From positions 10,998 through 42,870 of IMG/VR virus record IMGVR_UViG_3300002242_000340: a stretch of DNA of 31,873 nt; one strand, written 5' to 3'. Below are positions 1 through 10,526 of the stretch, in pieces (positions within the stretch are counted from its first letter, which is position 1; each line of letters starts with the position of its first letter). A program made the position numbers and the translations under genes. This stretch comes from a virus. Below the pieces are notes generated by a model, which saw nothing but the letters and a program-made list of their open reading frames with translations, ran no database searches and was not told the DNA's origin.

Positions 1-90
1 AAAGGAGTGTGGTCTGAAAGGACTGGACCGCTTATAGATGTGTTAAATAAATTAGGTAAAAAGTGGGATATTAAAAAGCTTTCATTTTAA
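1..90 (+). CDS. C-terminal end of an unknown plus-strand gene
   Basis: An open frame enters from the left edge and runs 29 codons to TAA at 88-90, ending in WDIKKLSF. Its codons look coding-like (KGVWSERTGPLIDVLNKLGK), but the frame is too short to assign to a family. It overlaps the stop of the minus-strand gene at 87-392 by about 4 bases, so this would be a convergent junction between the late operon and a gene block of opposite polarity, with no room for a separate terminator. A 29-codon open frame in AT-rich DNA could also arise by chance; it is listed mainly because a polarity switch at the end of a late module is common in phage genomes. Confidence 0.45.
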   Translation, partial: KGVWSERTGPLIDVLNKLGKKWDIKKLSF

Positions 91-392
91 AGCTCACGAA
101 ATTTAGGCATGCCGTCTTTATAAGTAACGAAAGGTTTTGATAAACTATAGTAAGAATTAATATCCTTATGTTCTTTTAATTCACCACACTTTTCATAATC
201 TTCAAGCTCAATAAAGTATTCAATCAATACATCAAACACATCGTCATTCATTGTTACAACAGGCTTAGTGGGATTAAAAATAAAAGCTGGGGGGTTCTCT
301 TCATCTTCTATTAATTGTTCGTAAGAAGCTTTCCCAGTTAGTAATTTATAACTGTTCATCATACATGTGTGTTCATCAAAGTATTTCATCAT
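87..392 (-). CDS. hypothetical 101-aa phage protein
   Basis: A 101-aa acidic soluble protein that I do not recognise. It has no signal peptide, membrane segment or known motif. The middle is rich in Asp/Glu (DVFDVLIEYFIELEDYEKC), probably helical, and the C-terminus is KPFVTYKDGMPKFREL. It begins MM; the first ATG overlaps the stop of the giant ejection protein gene by the ATGA arrangement at 389-392, which supports this start and implies translational coupling. It is the last gene of the minus-strand late module, and its TAA overlaps the end of a convergent plus-strand frame. Position suggests a virion-assembly or ejection accessory, but that is a guess from neighbours only. Confidence 0.75.
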   Translation of the reverse strand: MMKYFDEHTCMMNSYKLLTGKASYEQLIEDEENPPAFIFNPTKPVVTMNDDVFDVLIEYFIELEDYEKCGELKEHKDINSYYSLSKPFVTYKDGMPKFREL

Positions 393-3300
393 CTGTTTAC
401 TCTTACTCTTTTAGGCCTTCTGTTTCTTGTCTTTCTTCTGTCACCACTTCTTTCTCTTTGTGGTCTTCTTTTATTTTTTTGTTCTTCTAATTGTTTAATA
501 CGTTTCTTTTGTTCAGGTGTAAGTTTAGTTTCAGGAGGGAACATATCTTTAACTATAACTCTTCTAACGTCTTTGTAAAACGGAACCAATCCTAAATTAC
601 CTAATACCTCTATCAATAATCTATTTTCTATTTCATCCATAGCTTTCTGTCTTGTCTCAGGTTTCTTTCCTGTCTGACTGCTTACACCAACTTTTAATAA
701 ACGAGACAAAGTATTTATCATAGGTCCATAAGGTCCAGCAAAAGAATCAACAAAGATTTCTTCTAAGCTTTTCTTTTTTAAATCTTCTATACCTATCTGG
801 CTAAACACTATTGAGTGTTTATACTTGTCATACTCCTCACCATTTCTTAAATCATCTAATAGATTTCTGTTTACTGATTCTTCTAAGTAAAAGTTAATTG
901 GTAGCATCGGTACATTTCCTAACGACTGTCTTGCAAGAAGAGATATCACTGCGCCAACAATTTGTCTTGCCATTACATCTTCTATATCTTCGTCCTTATC
1001 ATCCTCCACACCAAACAATTCTTCGTCTAACACGCTTTGTAGCATACCGTAAACTGTCATGTATGCAGACATTCTGAATGTAACACCAGCAAGTAATCCT
1101 GCCGCTTCTGCTTTTGATAAATCACCTTTATTAAATAAAGAAAAAATTGCATTACGAGCAGTACCAAATTCAAACAAACTAAATCGTGCCATAAAAGAGT
1201 TTGCCATTCTATACACTCCCATCTGCATACTATCATCTGTTCTTCTCATGTTTTTTATAATAGCATCAGCAGCGTTATTCGAAGTAGCAACAGTTATTAC
1301 ATCGTTGTCTGCTAAAGCTGTAGCATTATCACGAGCTTCTTTAAACTCAGGTGATAAATATCTTGATGTTCCATCTGCAATTTCTTGAAAATCTTTCTTG
1401 GTAATCTTAACATCTTCACCAGTTAATTCTTTTACCTGAGCTTCAAAATTCTGTGCCCAGTTTCCAAACCATAAAGGACGAGACATTGCTTTATCAGGAA
1501 ATGTTATTATGTTTGATGCTATTGTATTTACTATTCTACCTGTTAGTTTTAATCCTGTATACTTTAATATCTCTCCAAAGACATTGTTTAAACGACTTGT
1601 TGCTGCACCTGCTTTTGAATCTAAACCACCGTAGTCTGACATCTGAGTATGCTTTGATTCCATTACATCAGGATTGTATAGTTTGCTGGTTTGAGATGAC
1701 CTTAGATTTGTCATTGCATCAAATCCAGCTGTAACATTTTTAGGGTTAGCAACCCAAGCTCCAAAGTTTTTAAAAGCTCTTAGGGCCATAGCAGGATTCT
1801 TAGCCATGATACCAAAGTTTGCAACAATCTCTGCTCCCATTCTGTATACAGAACCAAGAGTTGCTTGATAACCAAGACGCATTAAGTTCATTGAACTTAA
1901 GTTTCCACTTGGTGTATCAGTATATGTTCCTTTTAATATAACATCTACTAACTCAGTCTTAGCTTTTTGAATAGCATTGATGGCTTTCTTTGCATCTTTA
2001 TTACCAGTCTTCGCTTCTTCTTTTACTTTGTTTAAAGTCTGGTCAACCTCTCTCAAAGTCTGTGTCATTTCATAATCCATTATAGTTTCTTGAGAACCAC
2101 GCATAGCTGAATAACCTGGGTCGAAACTAATAGCCTTAGCACCATTAGTTCTTTCAACTAATGTATTTGATTTAGCACTGTTCACATTGTTGTTTACTTT
2201 GTCAACTAATTTTTGTACACTCTGGTCTTTTGTTTTAGGGTCTAAAACCACACGGTGACTATAATTATTATACAACTCTACAGGAACACCATGTAGATTA
2301 GCAGCAATATATTCTGCGTCTGAAGCTAAAGAATTATTTACATCATCATAAAGAGCTAAAGCTTTCTTTTCTTTAGCCGTTAAAGAGTTTTCTATTTTAG
2401 TTAAACTAATTTCTCCATCTACTTCAAACTCAGTTTTTAATTCATTTAATATTTTTGCATCTTGTTCGTTTAAGATACCATCGTTTTCTATTGCTTCTAA
2501 AGTTTTATTTACAAAGTCTATAGCTGATGGAGTCTTAGCGTTCGGTTTGCCGTCAACAAAATTAGACTCATGCTCTCTTTGCAACTGAAGCATCCTTAGT
2601 TTATATTTCTTTTTAACTAACGCGTTTCTTGTTATACCTAACCTATTACCGTCGGTGTTTAACAATTTAGCAGCAGCATCTATTTTTGTTTGTAATCTTT
2701 TTATTCTTGACTTAACCGTTTCTAAAGACCTTGCTAATTTTCCAAATGTATTGTTATAAATAAGTTTACTATTTCTGTTTCCAAAAACATCATCTATAAA
2801 AAATGTAGAGAGACTACGAATTCTTTCTGTTAAAAATCCTCTTTTAGTTTTTAAACCTTTCAGCTTACTATACATATTAGTAACAGCATCCACATACTTA
2901 TTCATTCTAAACTTTTGTATCAGTGGATTTACTTTGTTAAAACTATCAAGTGCATTTAATTTGGTAGCTATGTCTGTAACTGCTTTACCTGCAAAACCAT
3001 TCTTTATGTTTTCTATAATTTGTTCTAATACTTTTAAGTCCGAATTATCCAGTTGCTTCATTTGTTCTGGAGTCATCTTAAGTATTTGACGAGCATCTTC
3101 CTTAGCTCTTTTATCTGGTATATTGTTTAGGTCTGCCTCAGTAACTTCCTTTTGTTTTTCAGAAATATTTTGTATAGCAGTGTCGGCATCAAAATCATCA
3201 GGTACAGGTTCTGCTTTTATACTATTAATATCTTCATTAATATTCTCTTGTACTGCATTCAATATATCTAATGCTTTAGGTAAAGTCTCTTGAGCTTTCT

Positions 3301-6300
3301 TAAATGAAGGAACTTTTTTACCAGAACCATACTCTTTTGCTAACTCGATAAAAGAATCTAACTGAGCTTCTGGTATTAAAGAAGGGTTAATACTGAATAA
3401 AGTTTTTAACGCGGCTTTTAAATCAGCTGGCAGTACACCAGTCTTTGCTCCGCCTACTTGTCTTCTTAGCTTTTTTAGATTGACTCTTGGCAGTGTTTAA
3501 ACGCTGCACATAATCTTGTTTAGTAAATACATTATCAACAAATGTAAGGAAGCTATCTACTGATTTTTTATTATTAAGATTTACATTTGCAAATCTTTTT
3601 GTAATTGCTTTTACTTTAGACTGTGAAAATCTTACCAAGGTTTTTTCCAAAGCTACTTATTAAACCAGCTATGTTTTTCATAGACTTTTTATAAGCAGCT
3701 GCTGATTCTCTTGCAGCTTTAGCTTGTCTTCTTATCTGGTCTTTTAGTGCAGTTCTTTCATTAACAACAACCTTTTTGTCTTTAGGTTTCCCAAGTATCT
3801 TTTTAACACTTGGAGCTTTCTTAATTTTAATACCAAGTTTTTCATTTAGTTCTCTAACTAATTGATTTCTTTCTGTATCATTAAGTTGTTGATAAAGTTT
3901 TGAGTTCTGTAAATACTTTAAAGTATTGTCAAGTATTTTTTTAGGGCTTGTGCTTTCACCTACCTTTCTACCTTTGGTTTTTTTAATTATATCATTGATG
4001 ATATTCTGTACCCTGTTAGGGTCAGCTTTAACTTCAGGTGTTTTTGGTGCACCTATATATTCGTTGGAAGATATTCCTTGCTTCTGAGCGTCACGATTTA
4101 TCGCTGAGATGACTTTCTGATAAAGGCTTGACCCTTCTTGCCCTTGCTGAATGGAGCTTTGTCTACCATCTGAAAGAATCTGTTGCCTGCTCTTCTTGTC
4201 AATAAATCTTGAGTTGATTGCTTTTTTGTCTGAGACTTCATAAGTAATATTTTTTTCGTCTAATATATCTAACAGCTTTGCCAGCTTTGCATCCTTATCT
4301 GCATCGCTAAAATCAAAGATGTCCAGCAAAGATAGTAAATTATTTGTTTCCGACAAAGTATACTCATCAATACCAGCTTCTTTTAGAGCTTGAAATGTAC
4401 CTTCACTATCTGAAACTTTAATTGTAATCTCATTACCGTTATGATTTTCTGTACCTTCTGTCGTGTATTCTGCAGCAATAGAAGACTCTTGTACTTCGGG
4501 TGCTAACGCAGCAGTTATTGCAGCATATTGTGAAGCTTGGTCCAATGTTGCGTTTTTTAATTTTACAACGTTACTTACTTCTCTAACCTTTGTGCCTGCA
4601 TCATTTACATAACCACCAACTGATTCTTCAACCTCTACTTCGAGACCCATGTCGTTGGCTATCTCTGTAAGTTTTGTTTTATATTCTTGGTATTGTGGGG
4701 ACTTTCTTAAACCACCTGCCTCAGATGTAGACTCTATAGAAGTCTCAAAGAATGGTGCAACATTAACACTTATTTCCTCTTGCGTTTGCGTCTCGACAGG
4801 CTTGTCAACAGTTTGGTTCTGGGTTTCGCCCTCTTGGGTAACGACCCCAGCGGCGTCTCCTTCTCCCACTTCTGGGCTATCTGTGGTAGATTCTTGTACA
4901 TCCACCTGCGTTGCGCTTGACTCTTGAATGGCATTGGCTCTTTCGTTTATTTGTTGGTCAGTTGGTTCAAGTATACCTTCAGATATTAGCTGGTCTTTAG
5001 CTTCTTCTTCATCTAAATCTTTTACATTCTTAAACCTATCTACTTCAGCTGCAGTTTTCTTAGCTGCTTCTATTGCTAATTTAAGTAATTCTTTTTGTTT
5101 GTTTTTAACCTGTTCATCGGAAGGTTTTTCTACACCCTCTTCTTGTAATGCTTGTATAGCTTCTAACTGTGTTACAGAAAAATATTTTTCCAAACCATCA
5201 GGTAATTTTACAGTTTCTCCTACATCTGACTCTGCTTCCTTTACAATATTATCAAGCTCTTCATTTATTTGTTTTAATCGTTCTTTGTTTTCTGGAGAAT
5301 CTGGATTCTCCATATTATCTCTTTCTTGAAGTAGCTCAATATATTTACTTCTTCTTTCTCCTTTTAAGTTATCAGGCGTCTGCTGATTTAAGTTTGCTTC
5401 TTGTCTTCTATTAGTATATTTTTCTTGAAGAGTTGTATCATTTTCAATAACAAATTGTGAATCTATTATTTCTTGGTCTGTCATGGTATCAATAGCAGCT
5501 TCAACATCTTGCTTATTCATTAACATTTTAGTACCTTTCTTTGTTAGGTACCCATAGCTTGGTGGTTTAAAAAAGTTTTTACCTTTACCCACCATGTTAT
5601 TACCTATGTCTGTTAAGCTCATACCACTTACTGCAGCGGGTACTGATAATACAGAAGAAGCTTGTCCTGTTATACCTTCAAATCCAATCTCAGCTACATC
5701 CATTTCTTGCCCCGTCACAGCTCTTGCGGTAGCTTCACCACCTGCTCCACCAACCGCCTCAATACCTGCAGCTTTTAAAGCAGCTCTGGCTTTCATTCCT
5801 TTTGTTATAGCTTTATCTGCAGCCTTTGCCGCCTTTATAGTACTACCCCCTATCTTACTTGCAGCACCTCTTGAAAACGCATCTATAGTACCTATAACAA
5901 GACCTCTTGCCATAGCTTTGTTTCTTATAGATTGCATGGCAGTAGGGTTGTTTAATATTTTTCTTACACCATCTTTGTCAAATTTAAATCCCGCTTGGTC
6001 CACTTCTTCTTTCATAAACTCTGTAAAAGCTAAACCTGTTTCAAGTGTAGCACTTGCTCCTAAGATGGCACCGTTTATACCACCTCCCACTGCACCAACA
6101 CTACCTGCTATAGCACTACCTATGGGTCCTCCTATTGCTCCAGCTACTGCACCTGTTCCAGCTCCAACACCAGCTCCTATTGCTCCACCAGTAACAGCAC
6201 CTCCAATCACATCAGCATTGACCATTGATGCAACTGACGATACAAATAACTGACCAATAACGGTAGGGTTTTTAGCTACACCAAACATGAAACCTAAGAC

Positions 6301-6963
6301 TCCTCCACCTTCGTTTTCATATATTCTATTGAAGTCTTTCATTTCATCAGACATACCATAGTTGTCCATGTTCTTAACTGCAGCTATATATTTTTCTACA
6401 TCTCCTTCTGAGGTTTCACTACCTGAAACAAATAATCTACGAGCATCATCAATCGTAGCCCCTTGACCCATACCTTGAGCTCCTGCTCTGTACATATCTC
6501 CAAAAAAATCAGTGACTTCGTTTTTACCCAGCATTTCTTCAAGCCAAGTATTTTTCTCGCCAACATCTACGTTAGCACCAAACTTTGTACCCACAGGGTT
6601 AGCGGGTAAAGGTTGTTGGACAAGTGATTGATTAAGGGAAGCAGGGTTTAAACGGTCTACACTTCTATCGGGTGTACCCAAAGAACCAGCTGCTTGCGGC
6701 GAAGGAGTCTCTTCTGCAGGAGTTTGTGTACCCGAATCCGCAGGCTGTTGAGGACCATCTCCAGAAAAATCTTTTTTTTTTAAGGGTGTTAGAAACTCCC
6801 CAAACTGTTCTTCGCTTTCAAATACACCTTCTGGTAGCATCTGAAACAAATCTTCAGTCCCCTCATCTTCTATAAATTCTTGGAGTTCCTCCACATCTCT
6901 AAAGGTTCCTTCAGGAACCATAGCAAATAAGTCTTCTAATATTTTTAATTGAATCTCATTCAT
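389..6963 (-). CDS. giant internal virion / DNA ejection protein (about 2190 aa, two apparent frameshifts)
   Basis: Three frames (6963-3616, 3650-3423 and one open from about 3470 to 389) join into one protein of about 2190 aa if a surplus base is removed from the A6 runs at 3641-3646 and 3471-3476. The pieces at 3650 and 3262 begin only with TTG and are open upstream, so they are not separate genes. The N-terminus has two copies of an MxPEGxF motif (residues about 11-31 and 38-57), then a Pro/Thr-rich linker, a glycine-zipper segment at about 250-305 (GGAIGAGVGAGTGAVAGAIG) that could insert in membrane, and long Lys/Glu coiled coil. The last 1000 residues contain hydrophobic stretches (about 1650-2000) and a very basic tail ending in KRVRVNR. 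Size, position after two other internal-type proteins, and these features fit a T7 gp16-like ejection protein; the C-terminal half is reminiscent of large polyvalent proteins (LPD38-type), which I cannot confirm. No lytic transglycosylase motif was seen. Confidence 0.72.
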
Positions 6964-6966
6964 ATC

Positions 6967-9114
6967 TTATAATCCCATTTCAGATTTGTAATCAGCATAA
7001 GTCTTATTAGGGTTTTGCTTTTTCCATTCAGGATAAGTGGTCATAAAAGTTTGACCTCCTTTCTTTCTATTTTTATTAGCTTCCTTGTTAACTTTATTCA
7101 TAGCATCAGCAACCGAATCAGCCAACTGTTCCATAGTTGTACCTGCGCGTGCTCCACCAACATCAAATTCTACTACTTTTAATTTTTCTCGTTCGAGTTC
7201 AATTGCCCTGTCGGTAGGACTTTCAATACCTCTATCTTTTAAAACTTTTATAACTTCTTCATCAGACACTGGTCTGTTATATATTACAGTAATTCTATTG
7301 TTTTTACGGCTACCTGATACGTCAATTTTTAAACCAGTAAAGCCTGCGTCTGCAAATGCTTGTTTGTCAGAAGCAGACAAGAACCTATTAATGGTTTGAT
7401 TTAATACTCTTTGTATTTCATTATTAGAATTTAATCTTGTAGTATCATCCATACCACCTTTATTCTTTAAGTACGCAGCAATCGTTTCATCTGTGCCATC
7501 TATATCATAAACTTTTGACGAAGTATTATCTTCAGAAGCTCCTTCAGCTACCTCTTCAAATCCTATTTTTCTATCCTTACCTCTATCACCTAATGTTATA
7601 TTCTCGTTTACTCTTGTTATTACTTCTTCTCCAGACAAGTCATAACCTTCTTTATCTCCGAATGGACTTAACACATCATAAAGAGCACCTATATCTTCTT
7701 GTAATGAAGTTTGGTTATCTATTTCATCATTCTCATCATACGCAGTTCTTACTATTCTAATTGGCTCTCTACCGTCAAACTCTACTAATATGACATCATC
7801 TGTAATATCAACGTTAGTAATAACAGGATTACCATTCTTAATATTTTGCTCGTTTCTTTGTTGTATCAACTTGTTTAAACGACCTTCAGAAGATTTTAAA
7901 TCTGGGTCAGTAAGCACAACATTTAAATCTCCAAGGTATCCGTTGATATTATCATCAAGAGTATCTTTATTTATAGTAGCTGTTGTGTCTTGTTGTTTTT
8001 GTTGACCACCAAGACCTGCGTTATTTTTAACTACCATATCTAACTGAGAATTGATTTGATTCTTAGCTAATCTTATGGCTTCTTCTTTTTGTTTATCGCT
8101 TAACTGTATAGTAGGTGGTTCTCCTTCTCCAGTAATTGCTAATATTTTTTTAGGGTTAGCTGCCGCTATCTTTGGGTCATCAGTTAAACTAAAACCTAAC
8201 CCAGCGTTTATTAAGTATTCTGCAGCTGCGTTAGCATCTCCTGCCACACCTTGTGCTTGACCAGTTAACCACTCATCAAAACTCATTTTACTACCATCTG
8301 TATTTTCAAAACCTTCACCCTCTACATCATCAAACAATTGTCTAAAGTCTTCAATACTTTTTACATCTTTACCACCAGATAAAACAGAGTATGAACTAAG
8401 AGTTGAACTAACTACTTCAGCTAAATTTTTTGTAACTAAGTTAGCTACATCTTCGTTTAAGTCTCTGGAATTTTCTTGGAAGTTAATTAAATTTAACATA
8501 GTGGCAGGTGATTTGTATGCCTCAGGATTATCAGTACGACTTGGTAATTTAAATTTACCTGGGTTATCAGGGTCTGGTTGCATTTCCACTAATAATAACT
8601 GCCCAGTAGCTGGGTCAGTCCAAAGCTTTTTATTTTTAACATTACCAAAACTAAAACCTGTTCCTCTAAAAAACTCTTCAAGGTTAGATGCTTCTCCCAA
8701 TTTTATTCTTTCTATACCTTCTTTATATTTCGCATCGTAGTTTTTAGCATAGTTACTTAATCTTGAGTAACCATCTTTTTGTTGTTGCATGATAAGCATA
8801 TAGTCTTTAGGGCTTAATAAACCACGCCTAACTAAATCCATGTTTGCTTGTAAAGTATTTTTTGAAAAGTCTGAGCCGTCTATTAAAAGACTATTCATAG
8901 AAGGAGCTTGAACGTCAGCTATTTCGCTGAGCTTGTTCATAGCTTCATTGGTATCGTCAACTATTTTTTGTTTGGCAGCCGCTCGTTCATCACGAATACC
9001 TTCTAATCCTTTGGTCAAATCTACCGCAACCTGTCCCCAATTTACCGCTTCCTCTCTTCCTGCGTATAAAGAGTACTTATTAGAAGCTGTAGGTTTATTT
9101 TTGTTCTCAGCCAT
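6967..9114 (-). CDS. internal virion / ejection-type protein, 715 aa
   Basis: A 715-aa hydrophilic protein without frameshifts. It starts MAENKNKPTASNKYSLYAGR and is rich in Asp, Asn and Lys, with helical N-terminal third (LTKGLEGIRDERAAAKQK), an acidic central part, and a basic, aromatic C-terminus (FMTTYPEWKKQNPNKTYADY) that resembles the short tail motif seen at the ends of phage ejection proteins. There is no signal peptide, membrane span or catalytic motif. It ends 3 bases before the start of the giant ejection protein and follows the 283-aa protein, giving the small-medium-large order of T7-type internal core proteins (gp14, gp15, gp16). Role as an ejected core protein is inferred from order and composition. 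Confidence 0.65.
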   Translation of the reverse strand: MAENKNKPTASNKYSLYAGREEAVNWGQVAVDLTKGLEGIRDERAAAKQKIVDDTNEAMNKLSEIADVQAPSMNSLLIDGSDFSKNTLQANMDLVRRGLLSPKDYMLIMQQQKDGYSRLSNYAKNYDAKYKEGIERIKLGEASNLEEFFRGTGFSFGNVKNKKLWTDPATGQLLLVEMQPDPDNPGKFKLPSRTDNPEAYKSPATMLNLINFQENSRDLNEDVANLVTKNLAEVVSSTLSSYSVLSGGKDVKSIEDFRQLFDDVEGEGFENTDGSKMSFDEWLTGQAQGVAGDANAAAEYLINAGLGFSLTDDPKIAAANPKKILAITGEGEPPTIQLSDKQKEEAIRLAKNQINSQLDMVVKNNAGLGGQQKQQDTTATINKDTLDDNINGYLGDLNVVLTDPDLKSSEGRLNKLIQQRNEQNIKNGNPVITNVDITDDVILVEFDGREPIRIVRTAYDENDEIDNQTSLQEDIGALYDVLSPFGDKEGYDLSGEEVITRVNENITLGDRGKDRKIGFEEVAEGASEDNTSSKVYDIDGTDETIAAYLKNKGGMDDTTRLNSNNEIQRVLNQTINRFLSASDKQAFADAGFTGLKIDVSGSRKNNRITVIYNRPVSDEEVIKVLKDRGIESPTDRAIELEREKLKVVEFDVGGARAGTTMEQLADSVADAMNKVNKEANKNRKKGGQTFMTTYPEWKKQNPNKTYADYKSEMGL

Positions 9115-9118
9115 ATCT

Positions 9119-9970
9119 CTAATATCCGTATAGTAATTTTTGTAATGAAGCTAAATCTGTAACCGCACCAATATTATCTTCCCCTTGTAAATTTTTAAAT
9201 CTTGGGTCATCCCCAGTAAAAAACTCTTTAGCTTTTGTTATATCAATATTACCTTTAGTATTTAATTGCCTTACCTCTGCTGGAGTCAAGTCAAGTTTTC
9301 TTAATTTTTCTGCTCTTTGAGCTCGTGTTAATCCTGTTCCTCCCTCTTCTACTGTCTTACCTAAATCCTCACTTGTACCTAAACCTGATTCTAATTTAGT
9401 ACCAGCTCTATCAGCTTTAGATGTACCAAACAATGGAACTAATGCAGAAGCTGAAGACGCTGCTTGTGCAGCACCTTGTATACCACCTGCTATTTGTTGT
9501 GAATAATCACTTCCATAATCTCTTGCTATTTGTGCTTGGTCTGCAGCAGCTCCTACTTCCATATCAATAAGTTGTTGGTTTAACTTATCTTTTGCTTCTA
9601 CTTTCATCTTTTGATTTTGATACAACGCATCTTGCATGCCTGTACGAACCACTTCATTAGCTTGTGCGGAAGCTTGTTGTAATCCTCCTACACCTGCTGC
9701 TAAATTTCTTGCATCTCCCTGCTGTAATGCAGATAATGCTTGAGCTGCAACTTGCTGATTCTGTTTAAACTGATTATCAAAAGCATCAATAGGAACATTT
9801 AATGTTTCATAAAAATTCTTTTCTGCTCTTTGTTTGGCTTTTTGCATAAGAGCTTTCTGTTCTCTTTGTGCTTTCTTTTGGTCACGCTTAGCTTTTGCTG
9901 CATTAGCAAAACTAACACCCGAGCCTACTGCAGACAAACCAATTCCTATTGCTGCTATTATTCCTGACAT
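9119..9970 (-). CDS. small internal virion / ejection-type protein, 283 aa
   Basis: A 283-aa protein with an N-terminal hydrophobic Gly/Ala segment (MSGIIAAIGIGLSAVGSGVS) followed by a strongly basic coiled coil (AKAKRDQKKAQREQKALMQK) and a long Ala/Gln-rich helical region to about residue 180, with a second Ala/Ser-rich hydrophobic stretch at about 160-180. This layout is typical of small podovirus internal core proteins (T7 gp14-like) that form a channel in the host envelope. It overlaps the end of the upstream cupin-like gene by 13 bases and lies 4 bases before the 715-aa gene, so the three ejection-type genes appear co-transcribed and co-translated. Confidence 0.7.
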   Translation of the reverse strand: MSGIIAAIGIGLSAVGSGVSFANAAKAKRDQKKAQREQKALMQKAKQRAEKNFYETLNVPIDAFDNQFKQNQQVAAQALSALQQGDARNLAAGVGGLQQASAQANEVVRTGMQDALYQNQKMKVEAKDKLNQQLIDMEVGAAADQAQIARDYGSDYSQQIAGGIQGAAQAASSASALVPLFGTSKADRAGTKLESGLGTSEDLGKTVEEGGTGLTRAQRAEKLRKLDLTPAEVRQLNTKGNIDITKAKEFFTGDDPRFKNLQGEDNIGAVTDLASLQKLLYGY

Positions 9971-10491
9971 AGTTTTAAAACTTTATTTATTACTTTTTTA
10001 GGCAGCTCTTTATAGCTTACCGCATATATTTCTTTTTCTGCTTCCTCTACTGTTTTTGCTTTAGTATTATATACACAAGCCCACTTAGTGTCTTTGTGAA
10101 TATAAAATATTCTTTGCGTTCCTACAACAGTTTGCACAGTATAAGGTGCTTCTATTGTCACAATACTTCCTTCATCATTTAAAAATGAAACTTTGCCTTC
10201 GAGTAAAAAAGATGGATGGTCTTGTTTATGTATAAACGAAACACACACATGTCCCTGCGGCATAAAAATTTCTCTGGTATATAAACCACCAGCAAAATGA
10301 TGTTTCAAAGGATATCTTTCTTTCATTAAATCCTCTTGGGGTTTCCCAAGGTCATGAGTAGCCGCTTCATCTAAAACAGATATTTGTTCACGAAAGGCAG
10401 CTATCTTATCCCACAAAATACCTTTGTTATAGTGAACAGCATTTAATATATCTTCTGGTTTATACTCTTGTGTTACCAAAGATTCTTGCAT
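9958..10491 (-). CDS. cupin-like protein, 177 aa
   Basis: A 177-aa protein whose middle (residues about 68-140) looks like a single-domain cupin beta-barrel. HVCVSFIHKQDHPSFLLEGK gives spaced histidines followed by Leu-Leu-Glu-Gly, and the second strand set ends in APYTVQTVVGTQRIFYIHKD, resembling cupin motifs 1 and 2. The first 50 residues and last 30 are helical. Metal binding is possible but the canonical HxH pair is not complete, so enzymatic activity should not be assumed. Similar small cupin-fold proteins recur in phage structural clusters with unknown roles. It begins a transcription unit: a TATCTTTG site lies about 20 bases upstream of its ATG, after the 35-base gap that follows the 263-aa tail protein. 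Confidence 0.65.
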   Translation of the reverse strand: MQESLVTQEYKPEDILNAVHYNKGILWDKIAAFREQISVLDEAATHDLGKPQEDLMKERYPLKHHFAGGLYTREIFMPQGHVCVSFIHKQDHPSFLLEGKVSFLNDEGSIVTIEAPYTVQTVVGTQRIFYIHKDTKWACVYNTKAKTVEEAEKEIYAVSYKELPKKVINKVLKLCQE

Positions 10492-10510
10492 GTTGTTATA
10501 CTATTTGTCA

Positions 10511-10518
10511 CAAAGATA
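10511..10518 (-). promoter_or_regulatory. candidate Bacteroidetes-type promoter (-7 box TATCTTTG)
   Basis: On the minus strand TATCTTTG matches the -7 consensus TAnnTTTG of Bacteroidetes sigma factors exactly. It lies in a 35-base intergenic gap about 20 bases before the ATG of the cupin-like gene, a suitable place to drive the ejection-protein genes. No clear -33 TTG is visible at the expected spacing, so strength is uncertain. Confidence 0.5.
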
Positions 10519-10526
10519 ATAAATTT

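Noticed and set aside
5594-6253. A 219-codon open frame on the plus strand rich in Ala/Pro/Ile
   Set aside because: It is the antisense shadow of the glycine/alanine zipper of the ejection protein; biased codons opposite give few stops. No leader or neighbours on that strand.
6769-6781. A10 run in the ejection gene as another frameshift site
   Set aside because: The frame before and after the run stays open and the protein reads on sensibly (TPLKKKDFSG).
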